A stretch of 24,510 nucleotides of DNA from DSWT01 sp035415725 (GTDB lineage Bacteria > Chloroflexota > Anaerolineae > B4-G1 > SLSP01): the NCBI GenBank assembly GCA_035415725.1, contig DAOOGN010000069.1, forward strand, positions 1-24,510, given 5' to 3'. The position numbers and the translations under genes were made by a program. Below are positions 1 through 7,223 of this stretch, piece after piece. Below the pieces are notes generated by a model, which was not told where the DNA came from, searched no databases, and worked only from the letters and a program-made list of their open reading frames with translations. Positions within the stretch are counted from its first letter, which is position 1; each line of letters begins with the position of its first letter.

Positions 1-3
1 TGA

Positions 4-55
4 AAGCCCAACGCACTCAGCGATCTCAAACCTAATCTAACATTGTCGAGATAGT
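4..55. repeat. Left copy of 52-bp terminal inverted repeat (probable IS end)
   Basis: Bases 4-55 are a perfect reverse complement of 24459-24510. At base 55/56 the sequence switches into a response-regulator gene whose intact paralogue continues differently, so 55/56 is probably the tip of an inserted element lying to the left of the window. The element family is not recognisable from 52 bp. The simplest reading is a contig broken inside a multicopy insertion sequence. Confidence 0.7.
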
Positions 56-471
56 ATCTGCCCACACGCCGCCCGGCGGATGGCGTCCAGCAAGGCCTCC
101 CCCCGCTCGTTCTTGTCCAGGTAGCCCACCGCGCCCACCTCCAGCATCTGCGATAAGTAGTAGTCGCGGTCGTGCGCCGTCAAAATCAACACGGCAGTCT
201 CAGGATAATGATCGTAGGCCCATAGCACGATCTCCGCCGGCGAGGTCCCCGGCATCACCAAATCCAGTACGGCGACGTGCGGCTGCAACTGGGAGATCAA
301 CTGCTGTGCTTCATTGCCATCGGTGGCCTCTCCCACCAATTCGATATCCGGCGCGGCCTGCAAAAGCGTCCGCAGACCTAGCCGCGTGACTTCGTGGTCG
401 TCGGCGATGATGACGGTAATCGGAGTGTAGTAGGGCGTGGCAAAACGGCAATTATTCGCTCTGTCAAACAT
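37..471 (-). pseudogene. Response regulator truncated by the insertion (receiver domain only)
   Basis: This is the 5' part of a NarL/FixJ-type response regulator. The receiver domain is intact: acidic pair D24-D25, phospho-acceptor D70 in the AVLDLVMPG motif, and the T/K pair further on. The reading frame then runs into the inserted element at base 55 and stops at a TAG inside it (37-39), so the LuxR-type DNA-binding domain is lost. I chose the ATG at 471, preceded by a GGTGGG ribosome-site-like stretch; the first 16 residues are unique to this copy. From base 423 down to 58 the DNA is identical to the copy at 7909-8274, while the copy at 1724-2395 has diverged. No convincing promoter is seen, and a hairpin lies directly upstream. 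A receiver-only product could be made, but decay is more likely. Confidence 0.8.
58..423. repeat. 366-bp direct repeat, copy 1 (identical to 7909-8274)
   Basis: Line-by-line comparison found no difference between 58-423 and 7909-8274 (offset 7851). The 5' breakpoint of the regulator copy falls at the codons for PITVII, where its leader changes completely. Such identity, beside a diverged third copy, points to a recent duplication or gene conversion, or to an assembly artefact. Confidence 0.85.
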
Positions 472-486
472 CTGCCCACCAAAAGA

Positions 487-516
487 ATGAGCCTGGGAAT
501 TCTTTCCCAGGCTCAT
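487..516 (-). terminator. Hairpin downstream of the TPR-protein gene
   Basis: ATGAGCCTGGGA at 487-498 pairs perfectly with TCCCAGGCTCAT at 505-516; one more A-T pair inside leaves a four-base loop. On the minus strand a short T-rich stretch (TCTTTT) follows. It lies about 95 bases past the stop at 611 and could end that transcript. Confidence 0.5.
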
Positions 517-610
517 GGATACAGTAGCGCGTCGAAAGCGTTGTTCAGTGAAACAGCAAATCCTTACTTCGTCCCACTTCCCTATCAAATTACTGCTTTT
601 CTTTCCTTGA

Positions 611-1627
611 CTACTCATACCATGCCCAGGCATGGATTTTATGTTGATTGGCGGCGAGGTTATAGCCTGTACAGACATCTCTATTCTGAATCTGCAAAAA
701 GTAGGTATTGGATCCATAAGGGGTCCATCCTGTAGCAGATGCGTAATAGTGATCCCAGGAAATCTGCCGCCACGCCCATAAATAGTAGTGGTGTGCAGTA
801 CGGCTGCTAGTTATCGGAGGTAACTGAAACCAAACTGTATTCTCGATTTTGTGACCGGGGTAGAATGCTTCACATTTCCAATTAAGAATATTGGGCGTAG
901 TAGGTCCACCAGGGTAAGGATAAGTGTCATTATGAGTTTTAGCGTTGCCGTAGTAATCAACCCAACCCCACCATAAAGGCATAACGTCGCCTCCTCCTGA
1001 CAAGACTGGGCTCTTCTTGTCGATTTCCTCTTTGCTCTCGCTTCTCCCGGTTTTCTGAGATAACTCTGACATTTTGGCAGAGAAATAAACGCGCTCAACT
1101 TCTCTACGTTCACTCGGTGCGTCTGCAATCAAGCTCAAGAAAGTGCTAAAATCAGCCAGTGCATTCTCTAAGTCACCCATCTGTTCATAGGCTAACCCTC
1201 GGTTCTTGACGAAGTCGGCGGATGCTGGCGAGTGCTCCATCGCAGCGTTGTATTCTGCGATGGCTAAGTCGTATTCACCTAAGCGGTAATAAGCTACGCC
1301 TCGATTGTTGTATGTAACTGCCACATCATCAGAACGTTTCTCTAAGTCCACAGTGTACCAGTAAATGGCCTCACGGAGAAGCTGATTCTTATGAGTTTCG
1401 TCATCCTGCAACGTGGAATCTTGTAGAGCCTGCGAGGCATTCATATACTCTGTGCTATAGATGATGTTCTCAGTCTGAGGTGGTACAGGGGTTTTTCCAT
1501 CATGAGCTAATGATTCACTTGTACCAATAGCAAACACGAGAGACAAAAGCAGCACAATCGTTACAATTCTTATCCGTACATTCTTAAGTATCTCTGTTTT
1601 ACGTCGACTTTCACTGGACATATACAT
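611..1627 (-). CDS. Secreted TPR-repeat protein with Trp/Tyr-rich C-terminal domain
   Basis: 338 residues. A basic N-terminus followed by a hydrophobic stretch (about 19-36) looks like a signal peptide or signal anchor, so the protein is probably exported. Two TPR units follow: about 104-136 (YNNRGVAYYRLGEYDLAIAE) and about 138-170 (NRGLAYEQMGDLENALADF). A charged linker (185-206) leads to a domain of about 125 residues rich in Trp and Tyr with two cysteines (C252, C319), which I do not recognise; it could bind carbohydrate or cell wall, but that is only a guess. The start at 1627 has AAGGAG about 10 bases upstream, and a good promoter lies at 1676-1705. The gene follows a response regulator, in the same order as in the paralogous cassette near 7.6 kb. 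It is visibly AT-richer than rhlE next door, suggesting transfer. Confidence 0.8.
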   Translation of the reverse strand: MYMSSESRRKTEILKNVRIRIVTIVLLLSLVFAIGTSESLAHDGKTPVPPQTENIIYSTEYMNASQALQDSTLQDDETHKNQLLREAIYWYTVDLEKRSDDVAVTYNNRGVAYYRLGEYDLAIAEYNAAMEHSPASADFVKNRGLAYEQMGDLENALADFSTFLSLIADAPSERREVERVYFSAKMSELSQKTGRSESKEEIDKKSPVLSGGGDVMPLWWGWVDYYGNAKTHNDTYPYPGGPTTPNILNWKCEAFYPGHKIENTVWFQLPPITSSRTAHHYYLWAWRQISWDHYYASATGWTPYGSNTYFLQIQNRDVCTGYNLAANQHKIHAWAWYE

Positions 1628-1675
1628 TTTATTGCTCTCCTTAATCAGTGAAATTTTAAATCACAACACAGTATT

Positions 1676-1705
1676 AGTATAACAAAAACAGCCCCTATAA
1701 GTCAA
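1676..1705 (-). promoter_or_regulatory. Promoter of the TPR-protein gene
   Basis: On the minus strand TTGACT (1700-1705), an 18-bp spacer and TATACT (1676-1681), preceded by TG one base away (extended -10). It lies between the stop of the regulator at 1724 and the TPR start at 1627. It is homologous in layout and partly in sequence to the promoter at 7571-7600. An AGGG/CCCT inverted repeat (AGGGAAAACCCT) sits just upstream of the -35 box. Confidence 0.6.
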
Positions 1706-1723
1706 CAGGGAAAACCCTACTCT

Positions 1724-2395
1724 TTATCTGGTTTCCCCTACCATGCCGCACGCCTTATCCAACCCAGCGTCCAACACCCACAACACCGCTTCCGTTCGTG
1801 AAGCGACGCCTAACTTGTGCAAGATTTCACCAACGTGTTTCTCGACCGTTTTCTCGACAATTTGTAGGTGTGCGGCAATCTCCTGATTGCTCAATCCGCG
1901 ACAGAGCAGATCCAACACCTCTCGCTCGCGCAGCGTCAGCCCTTCCCACACCACCCGCACGTTCTCGCGCCAGTCCTGTGCGCGACGGCGTTGCTCTTGC
2001 GTGAACAATATCTGCCCACACGCCGCCCGGCGGATGGCGTCCAGCAAGGCCTCTCCGCGCTCGTTCTTGTCCAGGTAGCCCACCGCGCCCGCCTCTAGCA
2101 TCTGCGATAAGTAGTCGTCGCGGTCGTGCACCGTCAGAACCAGCACGGCGGTCTCAGAGTGATATTGAGCGGCCCACAGCGCAATATCCGCCGGCGCCGC
2201 GCCCGGCATCACCAAATCCAGTACGGCGACGTGTGGTTTCAACTGAGAGATCAACTGCTGCGCTTCATCACCATCGGCGGCCTCGCCTACCAATTCGATG
2301 TCCGGCGCAGCCTGCAAAAGCGTCCGCAGATCTAGCCGCGTGACTTCGTGGTCGTCGGCGATTATGACCGTAATCGGTAAGGTGACACTTTCCAT
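1724..2395 (-). CDS. NarL/FixJ-family two-component response regulator
   Basis: 223 residues, the usual length for this family. The receiver domain (about 8-125) has the acidic pair D14-D15, phospho-acceptor D60 in AVLDLVMPG, T88 and K110. After a short linker comes a LuxR-type helix-turn-helix (about 150-205) with LTLREREVLDLLCRGLSNQE and the recognition region TVEKHVGEILHKLGV. A partner kinase would phosphorylate D60 and allow promoter binding, but no kinase gene is in the window. The ATG at 2395 has GGAGGG close upstream. The gene is divergent from rhlE and followed by a TPR-protein gene with its own promoter. It is clearly related to, but diverged from, the copies at 37-471 and 7612-8292. 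The target is unknown; the neighbouring secreted-protein promoter is the obvious candidate. Confidence 0.93.
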   Translation of the reverse strand: MESVTLPITVIIADDHEVTRLDLRTLLQAAPDIELVGEAADGDEAQQLISQLKPHVAVLDLVMPGAAPADIALWAAQYHSETAVLVLTVHDRDDYLSQMLEAGAVGYLDKNERGEALLDAIRRAACGQILFTQEQRRRAQDWRENVRVVWEGLTLREREVLDLLCRGLSNQEIAAHLQIVEKTVEKHVGEILHKLGVASRTEAVLWVLDAGLDKACGMVGETR

Positions 2396-2468
2396 CTTCC
2401 CTCCATTGGCAGGCTATCGAGATGTGGCGCTGAGTTGCAACTGTGGCAGGAGATTGATGAATGGCGGT

Positions 2469-2496
2469 ATTGTAACATAAGCTTATGGAGCCGCAA
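2469..2496 (-). promoter_or_regulatory. Possible promoter of the response regulator
   Basis: On the minus strand TTGCGG (2491-2496), 16-bp spacer, TACAAT (2469-2474) with TG one base upstream. The -35 match is weak. The paralogue at 7612-8292 has an equivalent TTGCCT / 16 bp / TACAAT arrangement, which raises credibility. It lies back-to-back with the rhlE promoter. Confidence 0.4.
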
Positions 2497-2524
2497 TCAA
2501 AAACCCTACAGGGTATGGTATAAT
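2496..2524 (+). promoter_or_regulatory. rhlE promoter with ACCCTACAGGGT inverted repeat
   Basis: TATAAT at 2519-2524 is preceded by TGG (extended -10). No good -35 box is seen at 17 bp. The spacer holds a perfect inverted repeat, ACCCT-AC-AGGGT (2503-2514), well placed for an operator. Similar CCCTAC sequences occur beside the promoters downstream of both intact regulators. Confidence 0.55.
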
Positions 2525-2592
2525 GCCCCTTCAGTTTCATTCAGAGTCAAGCGTGCGACTTGGCTCAATACAGTCAAGGAGTACGTGTTACC

Positions 2593-3816
2593 ATGAGTTT
2601 CGATCAGTTTTCTCTCGACCAGCGCATTCTCGCGGGGGTCGCAGCGGCGGGATTTACCACGCCGACGCCCATTCAAGAACAGGCCATCCCGGAGGTACTC
2701 GCCGGACGCGACATCTTCGGCATCGCGCAGACCGGCACCGGCAAGACGGCGGCCTTCATCCTGCCCATTCTCCAGCGGCTCACGCGCGGGAACCTGCGCC
2801 AGATCCGCGCATTGATCGTCGCGCCCACGCGCGAGCTGGCCGAGCAGATTTACGACGTCAGCACGGCGTTGGGGACGCGCACCAAAGCCCGCACCGTTGC
2901 CATCTACGGCGGGGTGAGCAAAAACCCGCAGATCGAGGCCCTGCAACGCGGCGTCGAGATCGTCGTCGCCTGCCCGGGGCGCTTGCTTGACCTGCACAGT
3001 GAGGGATACGTTGACCTCTCGCGCGTCGAGGTGCTGGTGCTGGACGAGGCCGACCGCATGTGCGATATGGGCTTCCTGCCCGACATCCGCCGCATCCTCA
3101 AGCTGCTGCCCGCGCAACGGCAGACGTTGTTCTTCTCCGCCACCATGCCGGATGAAATCCGTGAGCTGGCGGAGACAATCCTCAAAAACCCGGTGACGGT
3201 GCAAATCGGCGTCATCGCCCCGGCCAAGAGCGTGTCGCACGCGCTGTATCCCGTCCCGCGCGCGCTCAAGAAGAACTTGCTGCTGGCGCTGCTCGACCAG
3301 ACGGCGACCGGGCGCGTGCTCATCTTCACCCGCACCAAACATCGCGCCCGCAACCTGGCGCGCGATCTGCTGAAGCGCAAATTCAACGCGGCGGCGCTGC
3401 AAGGCAACATGTCGCAGAACCAGCGACAGAACGCCCTCGACGGCTTCCGCAACGGCAAATTCGACGTGCTGGTGGCGACCGACGTAGCGGCGCGCGGCAT
3501 TGACGTAACCGACATCACCCACGTCATCAACTTCGACATCCCCGACACGGTGGACGCCTACACGCACCGCATCGGGCGCACGGGCCGCGTGGATCAGACC
3601 GGCGAGGCGTTCACGTTCATCGAGCCGGAGGACGAACCGATGGTGCGCGACATCGAGAAGGTGCTCAAGACGCACATCGAGCGGCGGCGACTGCCCGATT
3701 TCGACTACGGCGACTTCCGGCCAGAGGTGCAGGGGCAGCAACCGCGTCCCCAGGAGCGCCCGCAACCCTCCCAAAGCCGCCCCCGCCGCCGCAGAAGGCC
3801 CGCGCGCCAGTTTTAA
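2593..3816 (+). CDS. rhlE: DEAD-box ATP-dependent RNA helicase, RhlE type
   Basis: 407 residues. It unwinds RNA duplexes with ATP, typically in ribosome assembly, RNA decay or cold adaptation, in the cytoplasm. All core motifs are visible: Q motif (F3 to Q28, TPTPIQ), Walker A AQTGTGKT (45-52), PTRELA (78-83), DEAD (151-154), SAT (182-184), then in the second RecA domain ARGIDV and HRIGRTGR. The C-terminus is a short basic, Arg/Pro/Gln-rich tail ending in RRRRRPARQF, as is common in RhlE proteins. The ATG at 2593 is preferred over an upstream in-frame TTG (2560) because MSFDQF is the usual RhlE beginning and AAGGAG lies 11 bases upstream. It is a stand-alone gene, divergent from the response regulator. 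Confidence 0.95.
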   Translation: MSFDQFSLDQRILAGVAAAGFTTPTPIQEQAIPEVLAGRDIFGIAQTGTGKTAAFILPILQRLTRGNLRQIRALIVAPTRELAEQIYDVSTALGTRTKARTVAIYGGVSKNPQIEALQRGVEIVVACPGRLLDLHSEGYVDLSRVEVLVLDEADRMCDMGFLPDIRRILKLLPAQRQTLFFSATMPDEIRELAETILKNPVTVQIGVIAPAKSVSHALYPVPRALKKNLLLALLDQTATGRVLIFTRTKHRARNLARDLLKRKFNAAALQGNMSQNQRQNALDGFRNGKFDVLVATDVAARGIDVTDITHVINFDIPDTVDAYTHRIGRTGRVDQTGEAFTFIEPEDEPMVRDIEKVLKTHIERRRLPDFDYGDFRPEVQGQQPRPQERPQPSQSRPRRRRRPARQF

Positions 3817-3822
3817 ATAGGA

Positions 3823-3848
3823 CACGGATGCACACGGATTTCACGGAT
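3823..3848. repeat. Three short direct repeats of CACGGAT
   Basis: CACGGAT occurs at 3823-3829, 3833-3839 and 3842-3848, directly after the rhlE stop and abutting the small element at 3849. This looks like a fragment of a dispersed intergenic repeat; a related-looking stretch (CGCAGATTCACGC) is near 7180. Confidence 0.5.
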
Positions 3849-4020
3849 TTTTCTACCGTACATTAACCTCACTCCGCATTTCAATACTCTGGTCTTTCAC
3901 CGCGCCGGGCACTTCCTCGCTCATGATGGCTAATTGTGCCTTACGGCTCAGCACAATCCCGCTAATCATCATCGCTAAGGTGACCACGTGCCCTTGATGT
4001 GACAAATGTACGGTAGAAAA
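3849..4020 (-). mobile_element. 172-bp MITE-like element with 16-bp inverted repeats and transposase N-terminal remnant
   Basis: TTTTCTACCGTACATT at 3849-3864 is perfectly inverted at 4005-4020. Between the repeats the minus strand encodes about 45 residues (HVVTLAMMISGIVLSRKAQL ... KDQSIEMRSE) that resemble the N-terminal region of IS4-superfamily transposases, with a TTG start directly inside one inverted repeat. The frame ends at a TAG formed by the other repeat. This fits an internally deleted IS keeping its left end, the transposase start and its right end. A transposase supplied in trans could still move it. No target duplication is evident. The family assignment rests on pattern recall only. 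Confidence 0.5.
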
Positions 4021-4070
4021 CAGCCGGTTATGGGTGGAGAACAAACCGAAAAATCTCCCAAAATAGATAA

Positions 4071-4100
4071 CCACCCCAACCAGTGATCCCGTTGGGGTGG
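4071..4100 (-). terminator. Terminator hairpin after the propeller lipoprotein gene
   Basis: CCACCCCAAC (4071-4080) and GTTGGGGTGG (4091-4100) form a perfect 10-bp stem with a 10-base loop. On the minus strand TTATCTATTTT follows. It lies 70 bases past the stop at 4170. The terminator at 8437-8469 has a similar stem sequence. Confidence 0.6.
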
Positions 4101-4169
4101 TATCGAGAATTTGCGCAACAGTTAGGGAATGCAGTCCATGGCAGGTTAGCATCCGAGCCGGATACTGGC

Positions 4170-5639
4170 TCACCTTGAGAGGAAGAATACCAAGAGGCTA
4201 TCCGCCGTGCTCACCGCCAATTTTCCGCCGTCGGGCGACCACCGCAATCCGGCGACGGGGCCATCTGCAATGTCCAACTCGTACCGGGTCAAATTCTCGG
4301 CGGAAAAGACCCAGGCCTTGCCCGCGCCATCGCGATACGCAAATTGCACCCCGTCCGGCGCCCACACCGGCCTGAGCAAGCGCTGATACAGTTGATCCGG
4401 CCAGCGGTAGCCGAGGTCTGTTTCGCCAATGGGTGCGAAAGCCATCACCTTGTTTTCGCGCTGCCGATACAGCCCTATTCCCAACGGATTGGGGCCATCC
4501 AGGGACGCCGTCACGCCCTGCCAATCGCCATCCGGGCCGACATGCGGCTGTCCCAGGGCAACGAAGGCGATCCCATCGCCGTCGGGCGACCAGGCAGCCG
4601 TTGCCACACCGGGCAGCAATTCAAAACGCTGCGCAACGTCCACATCCCACCTCCATAACGACGGCGGCGCTAGCGGGACGCCATTCTCATCGTAATCCTG
4701 CGATAGATAGATAAAAGAAGAACTATCGGCCGCCCAGTCAACAAAGGGGGCGCAAACCTGGCCCGGTTCAGAAACCCATTGCACTGAACGTCCGGCAATA
4801 TCCTGAACGCCGATCTGGTAAATCCCGGAGATGAACGCCGCGTGGGTTTGATCGGGACTCCAGACATAGTCGGTTCCAACAACAAAGGGCGCATCGGCGC
4901 TTTCCTGGTAGGGGAAAAGTTGCGTTAGGGCGCCATTCCTGAGATCTAGTTGCCAAAGCGAACGGCAACCCGTACCACAGTTGGTCATCCCCCAGAGGCG
5001 GTGCGAATCTAGCCAGCCGCCAATGGCTTTGGAACCTGAGCCGGCATCTGTTTGCGCAAGTTCACCGGAAAACCAATCGCGTAAGTCGGAGCCGTCGGCG
5101 GCGATGGTCATCACCGTTTCGAGGTCGTCGGAGCGAAAAGCCACGAAGGCAATCCGGGAGCCATCCGGGGACCAAAACAAGTCTCCCATAACGCCCGACG
5201 CAAGCAACTGCGGAGCATCGAACCGCGGAGCGGCAGCCAGCATCAGGGTATGGGTATAGGACGTTTCAGGCCCCACATACGCCAGGGACTCGGCATCAGG
5301 CGACCAGGCAAAAAGATGCGTCTCCCAAGGGGTCTCGCCTCTGGCCGGAAAAGCAGCAAGAAGACGAGCCTGAGAAGGAATCGGAACGGGGAGGGGAGGG
5401 ATAAACATCGGTTCGGACGTCGAGGACTCCGATATAACCGGAGAGTGTGAAGGGACAGAAGCTGACGGATTCACCGGAGCGGAAGTGGAGGAAGGTAACA
5501 TGACAGCCGGGGAAGGTGAATGAGCGCCGGAAGTCGGCGATGGCAACGTGTCGCTCTGGCAAGCCGCCAAACCAAAGGGAAGTACGACTAAACAGCAGCA
5601 CAAAACATAATAGGAGGTTCGCGTTATTAAATTTCGCAT
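4170..5639 (-). CDS. Lipoprotein with seven-blade WSPDG (TolB/WD40-like) beta-propeller
   Basis: 489 residues. Residues 1-26 form a lipoprotein signal ending in the lipobox LAAC (Cys27), so the protein should be anchored on the outside of the membrane. A Ser/Pro/Thr-rich linker (about 28-80) precedes seven propeller motifs: FAWSPD, FWSPDG, VWSPDQ, DWAADS, AWSPDG, VWAPDG and RWSPDG. Such propellers bind proteins or ligands; no catalytic residues can be named. I chose the ATG at 5639 over the upstream in-frame start (5669) because GAGGG lies just before it and it begins 8 bases after the stop of the TPR/SleB-like gene, which implies co-transcription and coupling. A terminator follows at 4071-4100. 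A broken relative lies at 7224-7558 in the same transcript direction. The partner is probably the hydrolase-like protein encoded just upstream. Confidence 0.82.
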   Translation of the reverse strand: MRNLITRTSYYVLCCCLVVLPFGLAACQSDTLPSPTSGAHSPSPAVMLPSSTSAPVNPSASVPSHSPVISESSTSEPMFIPPLPVPIPSQARLLAAFPARGETPWETHLFAWSPDAESLAYVGPETSYTHTLMLAAAPRFDAPQLLASGVMGDLFWSPDGSRIAFVAFRSDDLETVMTIAADGSDLRDWFSGELAQTDAGSGSKAIGGWLDSHRLWGMTNCGTGCRSLWQLDLRNGALTQLFPYQESADAPFVVGTDYVWSPDQTHAAFISGIYQIGVQDIAGRSVQWVSEPGQVCAPFVDWAADSSSFIYLSQDYDENGVPLAPPSLWRWDVDVAQRFELLPGVATAAWSPDGDGIAFVALGQPHVGPDGDWQGVTASLDGPNPLGIGLYRQRENKVMAFAPIGETDLGYRWPDQLYQRLLRPVWAPDGVQFAYRDGAGKAWVFSAENLTRYELDIADGPVAGLRWSPDGGKLAVSTADSLLVFFLSR

Positions 5640-5647
5640 GGCAACCC

Positions 5648-7114
5648 TCACGGATTCGTGTAGAAACAATTATCGGATCCGCCGTTGCCACACACTTTCC
5701 CGCGAGACGTGGGAGGACAACCTGGGCCGATATACTGAGAGGGACAGGAACCACTCGTACCATAGTTAAAAAGCCCTCCGGCAGTGCTGTACCCGGTGGT
5801 ATTTGCGCCATTGCAGTGAACATTGCTATCGCAGGGCGAACAACTTATGTGGGGTGGATTACACGTGTTGTAGTCATATCCTGCGGGGCAGTAGCCTCCT
5901 GATGCCACCGGGTCTGGAGCATAGCCATAATATACATCATTGGCATTATGATTTGTGGAGGGAGTGGTTGGGCACGTAGTAGTCGAGGGATTGCTACACC
6001 AGGCAGAGCACATAGCGTCGAATTGACCGGATTGGCACATAACGGATTTGTACTTATCAGCATATGTTGCCCCACTATTCTGTACATAAGGGCACCCACT
6101 AACAGAGCCCCGCAAAACGCGGTTACGGACCACCCATCCCTCTGCTCGTTGCTGGCCGGACCCATCGCCACCTGCTTCACCCTTGAGAAGAGTGGAAAGA
6201 CCCACCACCGCCTGCCCATCAGTTGCATTGACGCGGACATTGCCTTCAAACTGAATGCCTGCCTGGGCCTTGCTAGCAGTGATACGGTAACGATTTGGCG
6301 CGGGGAAGTTTACGCTGAATGTAACAAATTGATCATACTCTGCTTTCGCCTCATCTAGACGGCCTAGTCGTTCAAGGGCTACCCCGCGCAGGAAATGTAA
6401 ATACTCAGCGTGAGCATTCGTCGGAATTAGCATCAAAACCTCGTCTGCACGCTTATGACCGAGAAGCCACTCGCCATAGTATGCCACCGCGTCTATATTC
6501 CCTTCAGGTTGTAACTCAATGGCGCGCCGATAAATATCTTCGGCGTCTGGATTATCCAGTAGACTTAACCCACGAGCATAATCTAAAACAACTTCAAAGG
6601 TTGGATCAAGCGCCAAGGCTTGCTCGAAAAGTCGGCTAAAAGTTGCCATATCGCTAGTTTTGCCCAGAACTTGGGCCAGTAGCCAGGTATGACGAACTTT
6701 GCCAAATTTGAGACCGATCTCTACAGCCTGTACTACTTCTTGGGCCGCGTGTTCCAGAGCTACAGAACCCCCAGCACCATCAATTGCTAAGTACCAGAGC
6801 ACTTGAGTGAGGCCCTCATGCAGATGACGACTATCTGGATAACGTAAAATGCCATCTGTAAACCAAGATTGAGCTTCTTTCCAGCGCCCCTCACGCATTA
6901 ATTCAACACCCTTCCAATATATTTCAATAACCTCCACAGGCTCGTTAGGGTCAGCATCATCTAAGGCATAAAGCATATTACACGGCCAGTTCCCCTTTTC
7001 AGGTGAAAAGGCAACTGTCTGAGATGCGTGCGTTACAGCGAGCGACATAGCAAGCAAAAAGACAATCAGCACAGCAAATCCATACATCAGTTTTGAATAA
7101 TGCTTAACGTTCAT
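5648..7114 (-). CDS. Secreted TPR protein with SleB-like cell-wall hydrolase domain and Cys-rich tail
   Basis: 488 residues. Residues 1-31 are a signal peptide (hydrophobic 12-27, THA-S cleavage candidate). TPR-like helical repeats span about 62-270 (for example 235-268, LHFLRGVALERLGRLDEAKA). From about 304 the sequence LSTLLKGEAGG ... AEGWVVRNRVL ... SVMCQSGQF matches the pattern of the SleB/CwlJ hydrolase fold (E-A-x-G, x-G-x-V-x-N-R-V, Q-x-G-Q-F); Glu313 would be the catalytic acid. The remaining 120 residues carry about 12 cysteines with Thr, Asn and Gly, suggesting a disulphide-bonded extracellular domain. GGAGG lies 8 bases before the ATG at 7114. The gene is followed after 8 bases by the propeller lipoprotein. 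A role in cell-wall remodelling is inferred; the hydrolase call is by eye. The gene is AT-richer than the flanking core genes. Confidence 0.72.
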   Translation of the reverse strand: MNVKHYSKLMYGFAVLIVFLLAMSLAVTHASQTVAFSPEKGNWPCNMLYALDDADPNEPVEVIEIYWKGVELMREGRWKEAQSWFTDGILRYPDSRHLHEGLTQVLWYLAIDGAGGSVALEHAAQEVVQAVEIGLKFGKVRHTWLLAQVLGKTSDMATFSRLFEQALALDPTFEVVLDYARGLSLLDNPDAEDIYRRAIELQPEGNIDAVAYYGEWLLGHKRADEVLMLIPTNAHAEYLHFLRGVALERLGRLDEAKAEYDQFVTFSVNFPAPNRYRITASKAQAGIQFEGNVRVNATDGQAVVGLSTLLKGEAGGDGSGQQRAEGWVVRNRVLRGSVSGCPYVQNSGATYADKYKSVMCQSGQFDAMCSAWCSNPSTTTCPTTPSTNHNANDVYYGYAPDPVASGGYCPAGYDYNTCNPPHISCSPCDSNVHCNGANTTGYSTAGGLFNYGTSGSCPSQYIGPGCPPTSRGKVCGNGGSDNCFYTNP

Positions 7115-7223
7115 CCTTTTACCTCCCGGTTTTGCAATTGTTTGATTGAATATACCCTACCATCCAACAGGGGATTGGACGCAGATTCACGCTAATTTCT
7201 GAGGGTGTTCTTTCGGATAGACT

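Noticed and set aside
2506..3825. 439-codon open frame antisense to rhlE
   Set aside because: Shadow of a GC-rich gene; composition is Arg/Ala/Val-rich with no domain, while the plus strand has every DEAD-box motif.
3853..4173. Minus-strand 106-codon open frame after the propeller gene
   Set aside because: It begins with a GTG overlapping the upstream stop and runs through a terminator hairpin; only the part inside 3849-4020 looks protein-like (transposase remnant), so it is not called as a gene.
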